Positions 26,819 through 35,727 of a stretch of 64,000 bases of DNA are shown here, piece by piece; position 1 is the first letter of the stretch; each line of letters opens with the position of its first letter. The position numbers and the translations under genes were made by a program. The stretch lies in assembly GCF_947488185.1 (NCBI RefSeq), contig NZ_CANKYM010000001.1, positions 744,001-808,000 of the forward strand, given 5' to 3'. This DNA is from an uncultured Roseobacter sp. Its GTDB lineage: Bacteria > Pseudomonadota > Alphaproteobacteria > Rhodobacterales > Rhodobacteraceae. The notes below the pieces were generated by a model. It did not search any database, had not been told where the DNA came from, and saw nothing but the letters and a program-made list of their open reading frames with translations.

Positions 26819-26955
26819 AACGCCATCCTTAACGGGTGATTGTTTCAGATGCCGCAAGCAGTTTTCGAGGCGGCGCTATGACAAGGTGCAAACGTTGCCA
26901 GCCTGCCATTCCGACCTACAATTTGTGCATAGGTTAAACAACTTGGGAGGAGACC

Positions 26956-27381
26956 ATGAGAACACTTTTCACAACCGCTGCAATTTCACTACTCGCCACA
27001 GGCGCCCTTGCCGATGGGCACCGCACCGAAGCGCCGGAGGACGCAAATGTATACATCATATCGCCTGCGGATGGCGCGACGGTCTCTAACCCGGTGACCA
27101 TTGTCTTTGGCCTTGAGGGCATGGGCGTGGCGCCTGCCGGCACCGATGTGGACGATACCGGGCACCACCATCTGCTGATCAACACCGACCCGTCCGGGAT
27201 CGACATGAGCGAATCTCTGCCCGCGACGGATCAGATCGTGCATTTCGGGGGCGGCCAGACGCAGGTGACCAAGGAATTGCCCAGCGGGACCCACAGCATC
27301 CAACTGCTTCTGGGCGACCTGAACCACATTCCGCACGACCCACCCGTGATGAGCGAGGCGATTTCAATCACCGTCGAATGA
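26956..27381 (+). CDS. DUF4399 domain-containing periplasmic protein
   Basis: 141 residues with a signal peptide (MRTLFTTAAISLLATGALA, cleavage before DG). The mature domain has the DUF4399 motifs: VYIISPADGATVSNPVTIVF, GHHHLLINTD, LPSGTHSIQLLLGDLNHIPH and DPPVMSEAI. The His-rich GHHH and NHIPH segments could bind a metal; this is speculative. A strong GGGAGGAG sequence precedes the start. It is probably monocistronic. Confidence 0.85.
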   Translation: MRTLFTTAAISLLATGALADGHRTEAPEDANVYIISPADGATVSNPVTIVFGLEGMGVAPAGTDVDDTGHHHLLINTDPSGIDMSESLPATDQIVHFGGGQTQVTKELPSGTHSIQLLLGDLNHIPHDPPVMSEAISITVE

Positions 27382-27459
27382 GCATTCCGGCCTGATCCAG
27401 CGGCGTGGTGTTCATGATTCAGCACTACGCCACGGTGCCGTCTTGCTGTGTACTCTGCC

Positions 27460-29121
27460 TCAGGCAAACGTCCCCTGACAGAACCAGCCTGACGACATTG
27501 TATGCCCGTGCCCATAAAACAGCCATAATCGCTGGCCGTCATCGGTATCCATGACCCAGTAATCGCGCACGCCACTGCGCCAGTTGGGATCGTCCAGCCA
27601 CCATTCGGGCGCGATGCGTTCCGGGCCGATGGCCCGCACCCGTGTCAGATCCTGCCCGCGCCAGCGAAACACCTGCGGCAGTTTCGGGGTATCCGGCGCG
27701 CCCACCGGCTCGGGCTGCCATATCAACATCGGGCGCGGATTGGCGGGCGCGGGCCAGCCCCCCTCATGCGGTTTGGACCAGGCCGCCGCCAGAACCGTAC
27801 TGGTCTTTTCGGGGATATGGCTCGACGCCGGATGCCGCCGGGTGATCGCCTCCAGCCCCACCCGCGCGCCGATACGCGCAATCAGATCTTCGAAACGGGT
27901 GTCCTCTGAAAGCCGCCTGTTCACCGCCTGACCCGCTTCAAGGTGCCCCGGCACAGTACGATCGAAAACCGGTTCCGTCTGCACAGCTTCCAGCCGTAGC
28001 ATGTCGATGCCAAAGCCTGCATCGATCTCATTGAGCTTCAGCGCCAGCAGGGGGCGGATGCGCTCTGGCATATGCGAAACACTGGCCAGCCCGACCTCAA
28101 TGCTCTCGACCCCATGATCGCTGCGAAACGCCTGCAGCCGGACCCGGCGGGCCCCACGCCCCTTGGTTTTAAGGGTTTCACACAAGCGCGGCAGCAACCG
28201 GTCGATCCCGGCAAGCACGTCTTCTTCCAACCCGATGGGATCGGGCAACGTCAGCCGGACGGCAAACTGATCGGGGGGCCGCGCGGGCGATACCGGTTCC
28301 GGCGCAGAGCCCATCGCCTGATCCATCCGCATCACCAGCCCCCGCCCGAAGCGCCGCGCCAGACCCGCGCGCGGTTGCCCCAGCAGGTCACTGATCCGGC
28401 GCAGACCCAACCGGGACAGCTGTTCGGTGATATGCGGCTCCAGGCGCAATGCCGCGATGGGCAAAGGGCCAAGCGCGGAATACATTTGTCCGGGCGCGGC
28501 AATGCGGTGCGCGGTCTCCTCCGGGCCCAGGGTGACAACCGGAGCCGCGCCGCCGCGGGTCCAGTGGCGCCGCTTGCTTGCCCGGGACCGGGTGGCACGC
28601 GCCTCCTGATCAATCGCGTCACCGGAACGGTGCGATCCTGCCACCTGCCCCGCAAACCGCGCCAACGCCCAGGCTGCGCCCCGGGTGTCGGCCAACCCCA
28701 TGCGCACGGCAAGGCTCAGGTCGGTGCAATCCTGCTGCACCACTTCCAATAGCGCCATCTCTCCCCCGAAAAGATGGGCACAGCCAGTCAGGTCGACCAC
28801 CAGCCCATCCTCTGCCTCTGTTGCGACCCAGGGGCTGAACTTTCCCGCCCAACGCTGCAGCGAGGCAAGAAAACTGGCCTCACCCTGCAGGCTGCGGGTG
28901 CGCGTGATCAGCCCTTCGCACATCGCATGGGCATCCCGAACAGGTTGACCAACCCGCAGCCCGAAACCCAGCGCAGCGATGTTAAGGGACGTCAGAACCT
29001 GCGCATTCTGCTGTTCCTCCACCACTGCCAGCGGCACATCGGCAAGCTGGGGGGTTCGGCGGATCAGCCGGTCGGTCCCCAGATGCGGAAACCAGAGCGA
29101 AAGGACGCGGCGGTTGGTCAT
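27460..29121 (-). CDS. imuB: ImuB-type Y-family DNA polymerase-like protein
   Basis: 553 residues. It starts with RRVLSLWFPHLGTDRLIRR, the ImuB variant of the Y-polymerase N-terminus in which the catalytic DxD acidic residues are missing, so it should be catalytically inactive. The helix-hairpin-helix part (LSRLGLRRISDLLGQPRAGL) and little-finger-like region follow. ImuB links ImuA, the beta clamp and DnaE2 in the SOS mutasome and contributes to damage-induced mutagenesis. A perfect alphaproteobacterial LexA direct repeat lies 27 bases upstream of the start. imuA is not adjacent; the upstream gene is a TetR regulator, and dnaE2 is about 25 kb away. Confidence 0.88.
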   Translation of the reverse strand: MTNRRVLSLWFPHLGTDRLIRRTPQLADVPLAVVEEQQNAQVLTSLNIAALGFGLRVGQPVRDAHAMCEGLITRTRSLQGEASFLASLQRWAGKFSPWVATEAEDGLVVDLTGCAHLFGGEMALLEVVQQDCTDLSLAVRMGLADTRGAAWALARFAGQVAGSHRSGDAIDQEARATRSRASKRRHWTRGGAAPVVTLGPEETAHRIAAPGQMYSALGPLPIAALRLEPHITEQLSRLGLRRISDLLGQPRAGLARRFGRGLVMRMDQAMGSAPEPVSPARPPDQFAVRLTLPDPIGLEEDVLAGIDRLLPRLCETLKTKGRGARRVRLQAFRSDHGVESIEVGLASVSHMPERIRPLLALKLNEIDAGFGIDMLRLEAVQTEPVFDRTVPGHLEAGQAVNRRLSEDTRFEDLIARIGARVGLEAITRRHPASSHIPEKTSTVLAAAWSKPHEGGWPAPANPRPMLIWQPEPVGAPDTPKLPQVFRWRGQDLTRVRAIGPERIAPEWWLDDPNWRSGVRDYWVMDTDDGQRLWLFYGHGHTMSSGWFCQGTFA

Positions 29122-29148
29122 GGGCAGGAGAACGGGGCAGACTCACTT

Positions 29149-29163
29149 GTTCACTATTTGTTC
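29149..29163. promoter_or_regulatory. LexA (SOS) box upstream of imuB
   Basis: GTTC-N7-GTTC at 29149-29163 (GAAC-N7-GAAC on the coding strand), the exact LexA direct repeat of alphaproteobacteria. A GAAC at 29171-29174 adds an overlapping GTTC-N7-GAAC palindrome. It is centred about 35 bases before the imuB start. Confidence 0.75.
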
Positions 29164-29204
29164 CAAAATAGAACACACCCCGACCTGAGTCGAGTCACGC
29201 CGGA

Positions 29205-29822
29205 TCAGACTCCGTATCGCGCCATGAAGGTTTTGACTGCGCCATTGACCACACGTTCGATCTCATCAGCAGTCACCACCTTGGTCATGCCAAAAATCAG
29301 CCGTGGCCAGACATCGGCCTTGCACAGCTCGCCAAACTGATCGGCTGCGAGGATACGGTCCTCGATCCGCAGTTCTCCGCGCGCCTCGGCCTCTTCGAAA
29401 TAGGCTGCCATCTCCGCCCGCATGACCGCCGGGCCGGAGTTATAGAATTTCTGGCCCAGCTCAGGGAACCGGTCCGCTTCAGCAACGCAGATCCGGAAAA
29501 TCTGCTGCCCGAATTTCGAGGTAATGAAGCCCAGGAAATGTTGCCCGGTCTGGGTCAGCACTTCCTCCGGCGCGGCACTCATATCAATCCTGTTCAGCGC
29601 ATCGCTGGCCTGCCGTTGGCATTCCGTTGTTGCCACTTCCATGAACAGCAGCCGTTTGTCCGGGAAGTAGCTGTAGAGCGTGGCTTTGGAGACATTGGCC
29701 ACACGCGCGATCTCATCCACACTCGCACCTTCGAATCCGTCCGCCATGAACACTTGCCGCGCGCCCTCAAGCACCTGATCAAATTTCCGGCCTTTGCGGA
29801 TGATTTCGGCTGTCGATGTCAT
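29205..29822 (-). CDS. TetR/AcrR family transcriptional regulator
   Basis: 205 residues from the ATG at 29822, with GGGGGA upstream. The N-terminal helix-turn-helix is typical (LEGARQVFMADGFEGASVDE, then ARVANVSKATLYSYFPDKR). The C-terminal ligand domain resembles the AefR-like TetR_C group (FGQQIFRICVAEADRFPELG). Its targets are unknown; the divergent mbfA gene and this gene share a 138-base region with a 7-1-7 inverted repeat near the tetR start, so autoregulation is likely. The imuB gene follows it on the same strand, with its own SOS box. Confidence 0.9.
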   Translation of the reverse strand: MTSTAEIIRKGRKFDQVLEGARQVFMADGFEGASVDEIARVANVSKATLYSYFPDKRLLFMEVATTECQRQASDALNRIDMSAAPEEVLTQTGQHFLGFITSKFGQQIFRICVAEADRFPELGQKFYNSGPAVMRAEMAAYFEEAEARGELRIEDRILAADQFGELCKADVWPRLIFGMTKVVTADEIERVVNGAVKTFMARYGV

Positions 29823-29854
29823 GGCATCCCCCGCTGTGCCCGTCCACAATATAA

Positions 29855-29869
29855 ACCGAACCGTTCAGT
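29855..29869. promoter_or_regulatory. Candidate TetR operator
   Basis: ACCGAAC-C-GTTCAGT, a 7-1-7 inverted repeat with one mismatch, 33 bases upstream of the tetR start. Position and symmetry fit autorepression. Confidence 0.5.
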
Positions 29870-29927
29870 TCCAAGCAAAAACCCGTATGACCCCGCGCAA
29901 AGCCGGTTGCCGAAGGCTTTTTCATAG

Positions 29928-29944
29928 ATTAGAATTATTCTAAA
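29928..29944. promoter_or_regulatory. Irr box (iron control element) of mbfA
   Basis: ATTAGAA-TTA-TTCTAAA, a near-perfect 7-3-7 palindrome matching the ICE motif TTTAGAA-N3-TTCTAAA bound by Irr in Rhizobiales and Rhodobacterales. It ends 16 bases before the mbfA ATG, where binding would block transcription under low iron. Confidence 0.7.
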
Positions 29945-29960
29945 CTATGGAGCGTACCTA

Positions 29961-30935
29961 ATGCGATTTTCCTTTTCCCGCAAGCGGTTCCGCGATTTGA
30001 GCGAGCAAGAAATTCTGGCCCTGGCCATCTCTTCGGAGGAGGATGATGCGCGCATCTATCGGGGCTACGCGGAGTATCTGCGGGCGGATTTTCCCGATTC
30101 CGCGCATGTTTTTGACGGGATGGCCGCGGAAGAGGATCAGCACAGGCAGCGATTGATCGACCTGCACACGGTGCGGTTTGGCGATGTCATCCCGCTCATT
30201 CGACGGGAACATGTGGCGGGATATTACAACCGGCGGCCCGTCTGGCTGGTGGAAAACCTGGGGTTGGAGCGTATCCGGACCGAAGCCGCGGCGATGGAGC
30301 GTGAGGCCGAGACCTTCTATCTCGCCGCTGCTGCGCAAACCTCGGATGCCGCCACCCGCAAGCTGCTGGGGGATCTTGCCGCTGCAGAAGCGGGTCATCA
30401 GACCACCGCCAGCGATCTGGAGGCAAAACATCTGGATGCGGACACGCTGGCCTCCGAGGAAAAGACCGCGCACCGGCAGTTTCTGCTGACATGGGTGCAG
30501 CCGGGGCTGGCCGGGCTGATGGATGGGTCGGTCTCCACCCTCGCGCCGATCTTTGCCACGGCCTTTGCCACGCAGGACACCTGGACCACGTTCCTCGTGG
30601 GGCTGGCGGCCTCCGTCGGTGCGGGCATTTCCATGGGCTTCACTGAGGCAGCATCAGATGATGGGCAACTGTCAGGGCGGGGCTCACCCATCAAACGCGG
30701 CTTTGCTTCCGGGATCATGACCACGCTGGGCGGCTTGGGACATGCCCTGCCCTATCTGATCACCGATTTCTGGACCGCGACGGTGATTGCGATCATCGTT
30801 GTTTTTGTCGAGCTTTGGGCAATTGCCTGGATTCAGAACCGGTATATGGACACGCCGTTCTGGCGCGCGACGCTGCAGGTCGTCTGCGGCGGCGCCCTGG
30901 TCTTTGCCGCCGGGGTGCTGATCGGATCAGGCTAG
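29961..30935 (+). CDS. mbfA: Membrane-bound ferritin-like iron exporter (ferritin-VIT1 fusion)
   Basis: 324 residues. The N-terminal ferritin-like (erythrin/rubrerythrin) domain, about residues 1-145, has the di-iron helices EEDDARIYRGYAEYL, AEEDQHRQRLIDLH, MEREAETFYLAAAAQ and LAAAEAGHQTTASDL. The C-terminal VIT1 domain, about residues 165-324, has five membrane helices beginning with WVQPGLAGLMDGSVSTLAPI and VGLAASVGAGISMGFTEAAS. MbfA exports iron from the cytoplasm and protects against iron and peroxide stress in Agrobacterium and Bradyrhizobium, where Irr represses it. The palindrome directly upstream supports the same control here. Confidence 0.93.
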   Translation: MRFSFSRKRFRDLSEQEILALAISSEEDDARIYRGYAEYLRADFPDSAHVFDGMAAEEDQHRQRLIDLHTVRFGDVIPLIRREHVAGYYNRRPVWLVENLGLERIRTEAAAMEREAETFYLAAAAQTSDAATRKLLGDLAAAEAGHQTTASDLEAKHLDADTLASEEKTAHRQFLLTWVQPGLAGLMDGSVSTLAPIFATAFATQDTWTTFLVGLAASVGAGISMGFTEAASDDGQLSGRGSPIKRGFASGIMTTLGGLGHALPYLITDFWTATVIAIIVVFVELWAIAWIQNRYMDTPFWRATLQVVCGGALVFAAGVLIGSG

Positions 30936-30971
30936 CTTGCAGCCCGGGGCGCTTCGCACTAACAACCAAGC

Positions 30972-31901
30972 ATGGTTGAAATTTTCCTGAAGACCGTTCC
31001 CTTCTTTGCATTGATCGGTCTGGGATACTGGGCAGGCTACACGCGGTTCTTCAGCGAAGAGGCCACGGCCTATCTCACCAAGTTCGTCTTCTACTTTGCC
31101 CTGACCGCGATGCTGTTTCGCTTTTCGGCCAATTTGTCGTTTGAAGACGTCTGGGACACCAATCTCGTCGCCGGGTACCTGGTTGGGACCCTGACCGTCT
31201 ACCTCATCGCCACGCTGGTGGGATATCTGCGCAAGCTCGATGTCGCCACCACGGCGGTTGAGGCGCAATGTGCGGCGATTGGCAATGTCGGTTTTCTGGG
31301 CGTGCCGATGCTCACCCTGCTGCTGGGGGAGGCCGCAATCGGGCCGATCATGATGGCGCTGGCGGTTGATCTCATTGTCTTTTCCAGCCTGATTGTCATC
31401 CTGATCACCGGCTCCCGCGATGGACGGTTGAGCTTCGGCGTGTTCCGGACGGTGGGCCTCGGTCTGATCAAGAACCCGATGATCGTGGCCATCACCGTGG
31501 GGTTGATATGGTCTTTCTTCGATCTGCCGATCCCGGCACCGGCCAATGAGTTTCTGGCCATTCTGGGGGGTGCAGCCACACCCGGCGCGCTCTTTGCCAT
31601 CGGCGCGTCGCTGGCCAGCAAATCCGCCGAAAGGCTGCACATCGCGGGATGGCTGAGTTTTTGCAAACTAGGGCTGCATCCGCTGTTTGTCGCCGTGGGG
31701 GTGCTTTACCTGTTTCCGGCCGATCCCTATTTCGCGGCCGTGATCATCTCGGCCGCCGCCTTGCCGGTGGCCGGCAACGTCTACATCCTCGCGCAACACT
31801 ACGGCGTGGCCCCGCACCGGGTTTCCGCGGCGATCCTTGTGTCAACAACCGTCAGCATTCTGACCGTCAGCAGCATCATTGCCGTGGTCGCACCGACCTG
31901 A
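30972..31901 (+). CDS. AEC (auxin efflux carrier) family transporter
   Basis: 309 residues with about ten membrane helices in two halves (VPFFALIGLGYWAGYTRFF, FVFYFALTAMLFRFSANL, GNVGFLGVPMLTLLLGEAA, and a mirror half with GAAGTPGALFAIGASL-like and AAALPVAGNVYILAQHYG). The family moves organic acids, often dicarboxylates or amino-acid derivatives, across the inner membrane. The substrate cannot be inferred. It lies 36 bases after mbfA on the same strand, but a functional link is not evident. Confidence 0.85.
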   Translation: MVEIFLKTVPFFALIGLGYWAGYTRFFSEEATAYLTKFVFYFALTAMLFRFSANLSFEDVWDTNLVAGYLVGTLTVYLIATLVGYLRKLDVATTAVEAQCAAIGNVGFLGVPMLTLLLGEAAIGPIMMALAVDLIVFSSLIVILITGSRDGRLSFGVFRTVGLGLIKNPMIVAITVGLIWSFFDLPIPAPANEFLAILGGAATPGALFAIGASLASKSAERLHIAGWLSFCKLGLHPLFVAVGVLYLFPADPYFAAVIISAAALPVAGNVYILAQHYGVAPHRVSAAILVSTTVSILTVSSIIAVVAPT

Positions 31902-31966
31902 GCCCCCTTGTCGCACCGCGCTGCGCGCGGTAGCCATCATGTATATCAGGAACGAGGAGCCCGCCG

Positions 31967-32797
31967 ATGCAAACCATCTCTGAAAACGCCTGCTTCGGGG
32001 GCACACAAGGGGTCTACACGCATGCCTCGACGCCCTGCGCCTGTGACATGACCTTTGGTCTTTTCCTGCCGCGCGATGCCGAAGACGGCCCCGTGCCGCT
32101 GTTATGGTATTTGTCGGGTCTGACCTGCACCCATGAGAACGCCATGACCAAGGCAGGCGCGCAGGCCTGGGCTGCGGAACAAGGGATTGCGCTGGTGTTT
32201 CCCGACACCTCGCCGCGCGGAGAGGATGTGGCGGATGACGAGGCCTATGACCTTGGCAAAGGTGCCGGGTTTTACGTCAACGCGACCGAAGCGCCCTGGG
32301 CGCCGCACTATCGTATGTGGGACTACATCACCGAAGAACTGCCCAAGGTGCTGGATCATTCCTTTGCGCTGGACATGTCCCGCCAAGGGATCACCGGGCA
32401 TTCGATGGGCGGGCATGGGGCCTTGACCATGGCGATGTCACTGCCGGGGCGGTTCCGCTCGGTCTCGGCCTTTGCGCCGATCTCGAACCCGACGGCCAGC
32501 GATTGGGGGCGCAAACAGTTTTCTGCATATTTGGGGAACAATGAAGAGGCGTGGGCCGCCCACGACGCGACCCTGCTCATGCAGCAGAAGGGGTTTGATG
32601 GGCCCGTCCTCATTGACACCGGCAGCAAGGATCAGTTCATCGATCTGTTGAAACCCGAAGCGCTGGCCGCGGCAACAGCCGCGCGCCGCCAGCAGGCGAC
32701 GTTGCGGATGCAGCCGGGGTATGACCACAGCTATTTCTTCGTGTCCACCTTCATGGAGGAGCATGTGGCGTTCCACGCGGATGCTCTTTACGCATGA
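31967..32797 (+). CDS. fghA: S-formylglutathione hydrolase
   Basis: 276 residues of an esterase-D-type serine hydrolase. The nucleophile is in [15 protein letters not shown] near residue 148, the conserved [11 protein letters not shown] and [11 protein letters not shown] segments precede it, and the His is in [13 protein letters not shown]. It releases formate from S-formylglutathione in glutathione-dependent formaldehyde detoxification. Its usual partner, glutathione-dependent formaldehyde dehydrogenase, is not in the window. It is the first gene of a five-gene run in which most neighbours overlap by 4 bases. Confidence 0.93.
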   Translation: MQTISENACFGGTQGVYTHASTPCACDMTFGLFLPRDAEDGPVPLLWYLSGLTCTHENAMTKAGAQAWAAEQGIALVFPDTSPRGEDVADDEAYDLGKGAGFYVNATEAPWAPHYRMWDYITEELPKVLDHSFALDMSRQGITGHSMGGHGALTMAMSLPGRFRSVSAFAPISNPTASDWGRKQFSAYLGNNEEAWAAHDATLLMQQKGFDGPVLIDTGSKDQFIDLLKPEALAAATAARRQQATLRMQPGYDHSYFFVSTFMEEHVAFHADALYA

Positions 32798-33249
32798 CCG
32801 CGGTTTACATTGATGCGGATGCCTGTCCGGTCAAGGCAGAAGCCGAAAAGGTCGCCACACGCCATGGCGTGAAGATGTTTGTCGTGTCCAATGGCGGACT
32901 CAGGCCCTCTCAAAACCCGCTCGTTGAAACCGTCATCGTTTCGGATGGGCCTGACGTTGCCGATATGTGGATCGCGGAACGCTGTGGTCCGAAGGATGTG
33001 GTGGTCACCGGTGACATTCCATTGGCCGCCAAATGCGTGGAGGCCGGGGCGCGGGTTCTCAAGCACAATGGTGAGCCTCTAACCTCGGCCAATATCGGCA
33101 ATGTTTTGGCGACGCGGGATCTGATGGCGGACCTGCGTGCGGCTGATCCGTTCCGCACGGGCGGCGGCAAGGGCTTTACAAAGGCTGACCGCTCCCGTTT
33201 TCTGGATGCATTGGAGCGGGCCTTGCGGTCTGCAAAAGCGATTGATTGA
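32794..33249 (+). CDS. YaiI/YqxD (DUF188) family protein
   Basis: 151 residues with the PIN-like DUF188 pattern: [65 protein letters not shown] and [17 protein letters not shown]. The acidic residues suggest a nuclease-like fold, but no activity is established for the family. It starts with an ATGA overlap on fghA. Confidence 0.88.
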   Translation: MTAVYIDADACPVKAEAEKVATRHGVKMFVVSNGGLRPSQNPLVETVIVSDGPDVADMWIAERCGPKDVVVTGDIPLAAKCVEAGARVLKHNGEPLTSANIGNVLATRDLMADLRAADPFRTGGGKGFTKADRSRFLDALERALRSAKAID

Positions 33250-33272
33250 TTTACATGATTGAAGAGACAGAT

Positions 33273-33893
33273 ATGAAACCCAAGGCGGTGATCTTTGACA
33301 TCGGCAATGTGCTGATCGAATGGCAACCGGAACGTTTTTACGACGCAGTGATCGGTGAGCCGCGCCGCCGCGAGATGTTTGATGCGGTTGATTTGCACGG
33401 CATGAACGAACGGGTGGATCGGGGCGAGCATTTCACCAGAACAGTATACGCCCAAGCGGAGGCGACCCCGGACTGGCGGGACGAAATTCGTATGTGGCAT
33501 GATCGTTGGATCGAGATGGCAACCCCGGTGATCGCGCATTCCGTGCGGCTGATGAAAGCCCTGCAGTCCAAGGGCGTACCGGTCTTTTCGCTGACCAACT
33601 TCGGGGTGGAAAGCTACGATTTTGCGGCAACACACTATCCGTTCCTGCGCGAGTTCGACCGCGACTTCATCTCTGGCCATATGCGGGTGACCAAGCCCGA
33701 CCCGGATATCTATGCGCAACTTGAACAGACCTCCGGGTTGAGCGGCAGTGACCTGATTTTCACCGATGACCGGGCGGACAACATTGCAGTTGCACAGGTT
33801 CGGGGCTGGCAAACACATTTGTTCGAAGGACCGCAGGGGTGGGCTGCAAAACTGATCGACAGCGGCCTTTTGACAGAAGGTGAGGCGCAGTGA
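33273..33893 (+). CDS. HAD superfamily (subfamily IA) hydrolase
   Basis: 206 residues from the ATG at 33273. HAD motifs are complete: I, VIFDIGNVLIEW (nucleophile Asp); II, FSLTNFGVESY; III, MRVTKPDPDIY with Lys; and IV, IFTDDRADNIAVA. A small helical cap lies between motifs I and II. It is most like YihX-type sugar-phosphate phosphatases or haloacid dehalogenase-like enzymes; the substrate is not predictable. It overlaps the next gene by 4 bases. Confidence 0.88.
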   Translation: MKPKAVIFDIGNVLIEWQPERFYDAVIGEPRRREMFDAVDLHGMNERVDRGEHFTRTVYAQAEATPDWRDEIRMWHDRWIEMATPVIAHSVRLMKALQSKGVPVFSLTNFGVESYDFAATHYPFLREFDRDFISGHMRVTKPDPDIYAQLEQTSGLSGSDLIFTDDRADNIAVAQVRGWQTHLFEGPQGWAAKLIDSGLLTEGEAQ

Positions 33894-34807
33894 CGGCAAT
33901 CGTCATCCCCTTTGCCGAGGGCGAGGTACATCTCGACTGGGTCGCACTGACCGAGGCACTGGCAGAGGGGCACCGGCTGCCCAAGGCCGAGATTGCGGAT
34001 ACATTCCTGTACCGGGATGCTGACACGCTGCTCAATCGTGCTGCATGGATAGACGGACTGGGGTTGGCAGTGAAATCCGCCACGGTCTTTCCGGGGAACA
34101 CTGCGCGAGGCACCTCTTCGATCAACGGTGGCGTCATGCTGTTTTCTGATGCTGATGGGACGTTGCAGGCGATCATTGATTTTCATCTCGTGACCAAGTG
34201 GAAAACTGCCGGTGACAGCCTGCTTGCCGCGCGGCGACTGGCCCGACCTGACAGCCGAAACATCCTGATCGTCGGAGCGGGAACGCAGGCGCGCGGGCTG
34301 CATGCTGCGTATAGCGCCGCATTTCCGGAGGCGCGGTTCACGATCTGGAATCGCACAAGCGCAAATGCCGAAGCGTTGGCGCGCGAAATCCCCGACATCG
34401 CCGTTGCGACATCGCTGGAAGATGCCGTGCACCAGGCAGACATCATCACCTGCGCCACCATGTCCACCACGCCCTTGATACGGGGGGATTGGCTGCAACC
34501 GGGTCAACACCTTGACCTGATCGGTGCCTACCGCCCGGATATGCGCGAAGTGGACGATGCAGCCCTGCACCGCGGGCGGCTTTTCGTCGACAGCCTCGAC
34601 ACCACGGTCGGGCACATCGGCGAGATCAAGATCCCAATAGAAACAGGCGTGATCAGGGCAACAGATATTGTGGCCGACTACTATACGCCTGAGGCTTTCA
34701 CCCGCGACAGCGATAGTGACATCACGATTTTCAAGAACGGCGGCGGGGCACATCTGGACCTGATGACCAGCCGCTACATCCTTGACCAATGGGAGGCCCA
34801 CACATGA
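33890..34807 (+). CDS. Ornithine cyclodeaminase / mu-crystallin family protein
   Basis: 305 residues starting at a GTG that overlaps the HAD stop (GTGA). The N-terminal dimerisation part has KSATVFPGNTARGTSSINGG, and the NAD-binding Rossmann part has ILIVGAGTQARGLHAAYSAA. Further motifs: DIITCATMSTTPLIRGDWL and HLDLIGAYRPDMREVDD. The family contains ornithine cyclodeaminases, alanine dehydrogenases, ketimine reductases and opine-like enzymes; the substrate is open. It overlaps the downstream hydrolase by 4 bases. Confidence 0.85.
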   Translation: MTAIVIPFAEGEVHLDWVALTEALAEGHRLPKAEIADTFLYRDADTLLNRAAWIDGLGLAVKSATVFPGNTARGTSSINGGVMLFSDADGTLQAIIDFHLVTKWKTAGDSLLAARRLARPDSRNILIVGAGTQARGLHAAYSAAFPEARFTIWNRTSANAEALAREIPDIAVATSLEDAVHQADIITCATMSTTPLIRGDWLQPGQHLDLIGAYRPDMREVDDAALHRGRLFVDSLDTTVGHIGEIKIPIETGVIRATDIVADYYTPEAFTRDSDSDITIFKNGGGAHLDLMTSRYILDQWEAHT

Positions 34808-35727
34808 TCTGGGTATACCTCATTCTGGCTGCGATCATCGCAACCCCCCTGATCATCGAAAGCACGCGCAAGCCCATGAATGACAAGGCCCGCGCCGCCG
34901 CACCAGGGCAGTTCGCGCATCTGTCTCAAGGTGTCACGCACTATCAATGGTACGGACCTGAGGGCGGCCCCGTGGCAGTCTGTGTGCACGGGCTGACGAC
35001 GCCCAGTTTCGTTTGGCAAGGGATTGCCAAGGGTCTCGCACACATGGGCTTGCGCGTGCTGGTCTATGACCTGTATGGGCGCGGATTTTCCGAACGTCTG
35101 CGCGGTGCGCAGGATCGTGCCTTCTTCATTACTCAACTGAACGACCTTCTCGCCGACCAAGGTGTTGAGGATGACATCACCCTCATCGGGTATTCAATGG
35201 GTGGGTCCATTGCAACGGTGTTTGCCGCTCAGAAACCCAACCGCATTCACGAACTCATTCTGCTCGCGCCCGCGGGTATGTGCACCCTGACAAAGGGGCT
35301 TTTGGGTTTTGCGGCCCGAACGCCCGTGATCGGCACATGGCTTATGCTGGAGCTTTACCCGGCCATTCTGCGCGCAGGGCTGAAGGCCGAACGAGATCGG
35401 CCCACCAGCGTTGCCGGGATCAACGACCTGCAAGATGCGGAACTCAACTGGCGCGGCTTCATCCCCGCGGTCCGTGCCAGTATTGCAGGAATTCTGTCTG
35501 ACGACCTGCAGGAGGATCACGCCCTTCTGCACCGCGAAGATGTTCCGGTTCTCGCGATCTTTGGTAGCGAGGACAACGTGATCCCTCTTTCCTCCCGCGA
35601 CATACTCAAGCGCTGGAACAGCGATGCGCACACAGTGGTGATCGAGGGTGCAGGCCACGGTCTGCCCTATTCGCATACCGTGGATGCGCTGGAAGCGATA
35701 AACGGCTTCATGCAGCAGAGCGATTAG
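34804..35727 (+). CDS. Alpha/beta hydrolase with N-terminal membrane anchor
   Basis: 307 residues from the ATGA overlap at 34804. The first 20 residues form a membrane helix (MIWVYLILAAIIATPLIIES). The catalytic triad can be placed: Ser in TLIGYSMGGSIATV, Asp in AIFGSEDNVIPLSS and His in IEGAGHGLPYSHT; the oxyanion HG is in VCVHGLTTPSFVWQ. It is an esterase or lipase-like enzyme of unknown substrate, probably anchored in the inner membrane. It ends the five-gene run; its stop overlaps that of the convergent MFS gene by 4 bases. Confidence 0.87.
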   Translation: MIWVYLILAAIIATPLIIESTRKPMNDKARAAAPGQFAHLSQGVTHYQWYGPEGGPVAVCVHGLTTPSFVWQGIAKGLAHMGLRVLVYDLYGRGFSERLRGAQDRAFFITQLNDLLADQGVEDDITLIGYSMGGSIATVFAAQKPNRIHELILLAPAGMCTLTKGLLGFAARTPVIGTWLMLELYPAILRAGLKAERDRPTSVAGINDLQDAELNWRGFIPAVRASIAGILSDDLQEDHALLHREDVPVLAIFGSEDNVIPLSSRDILKRWNSDAHTVVIEGAGHGLPYSHTVDALEAINGFMQQSD

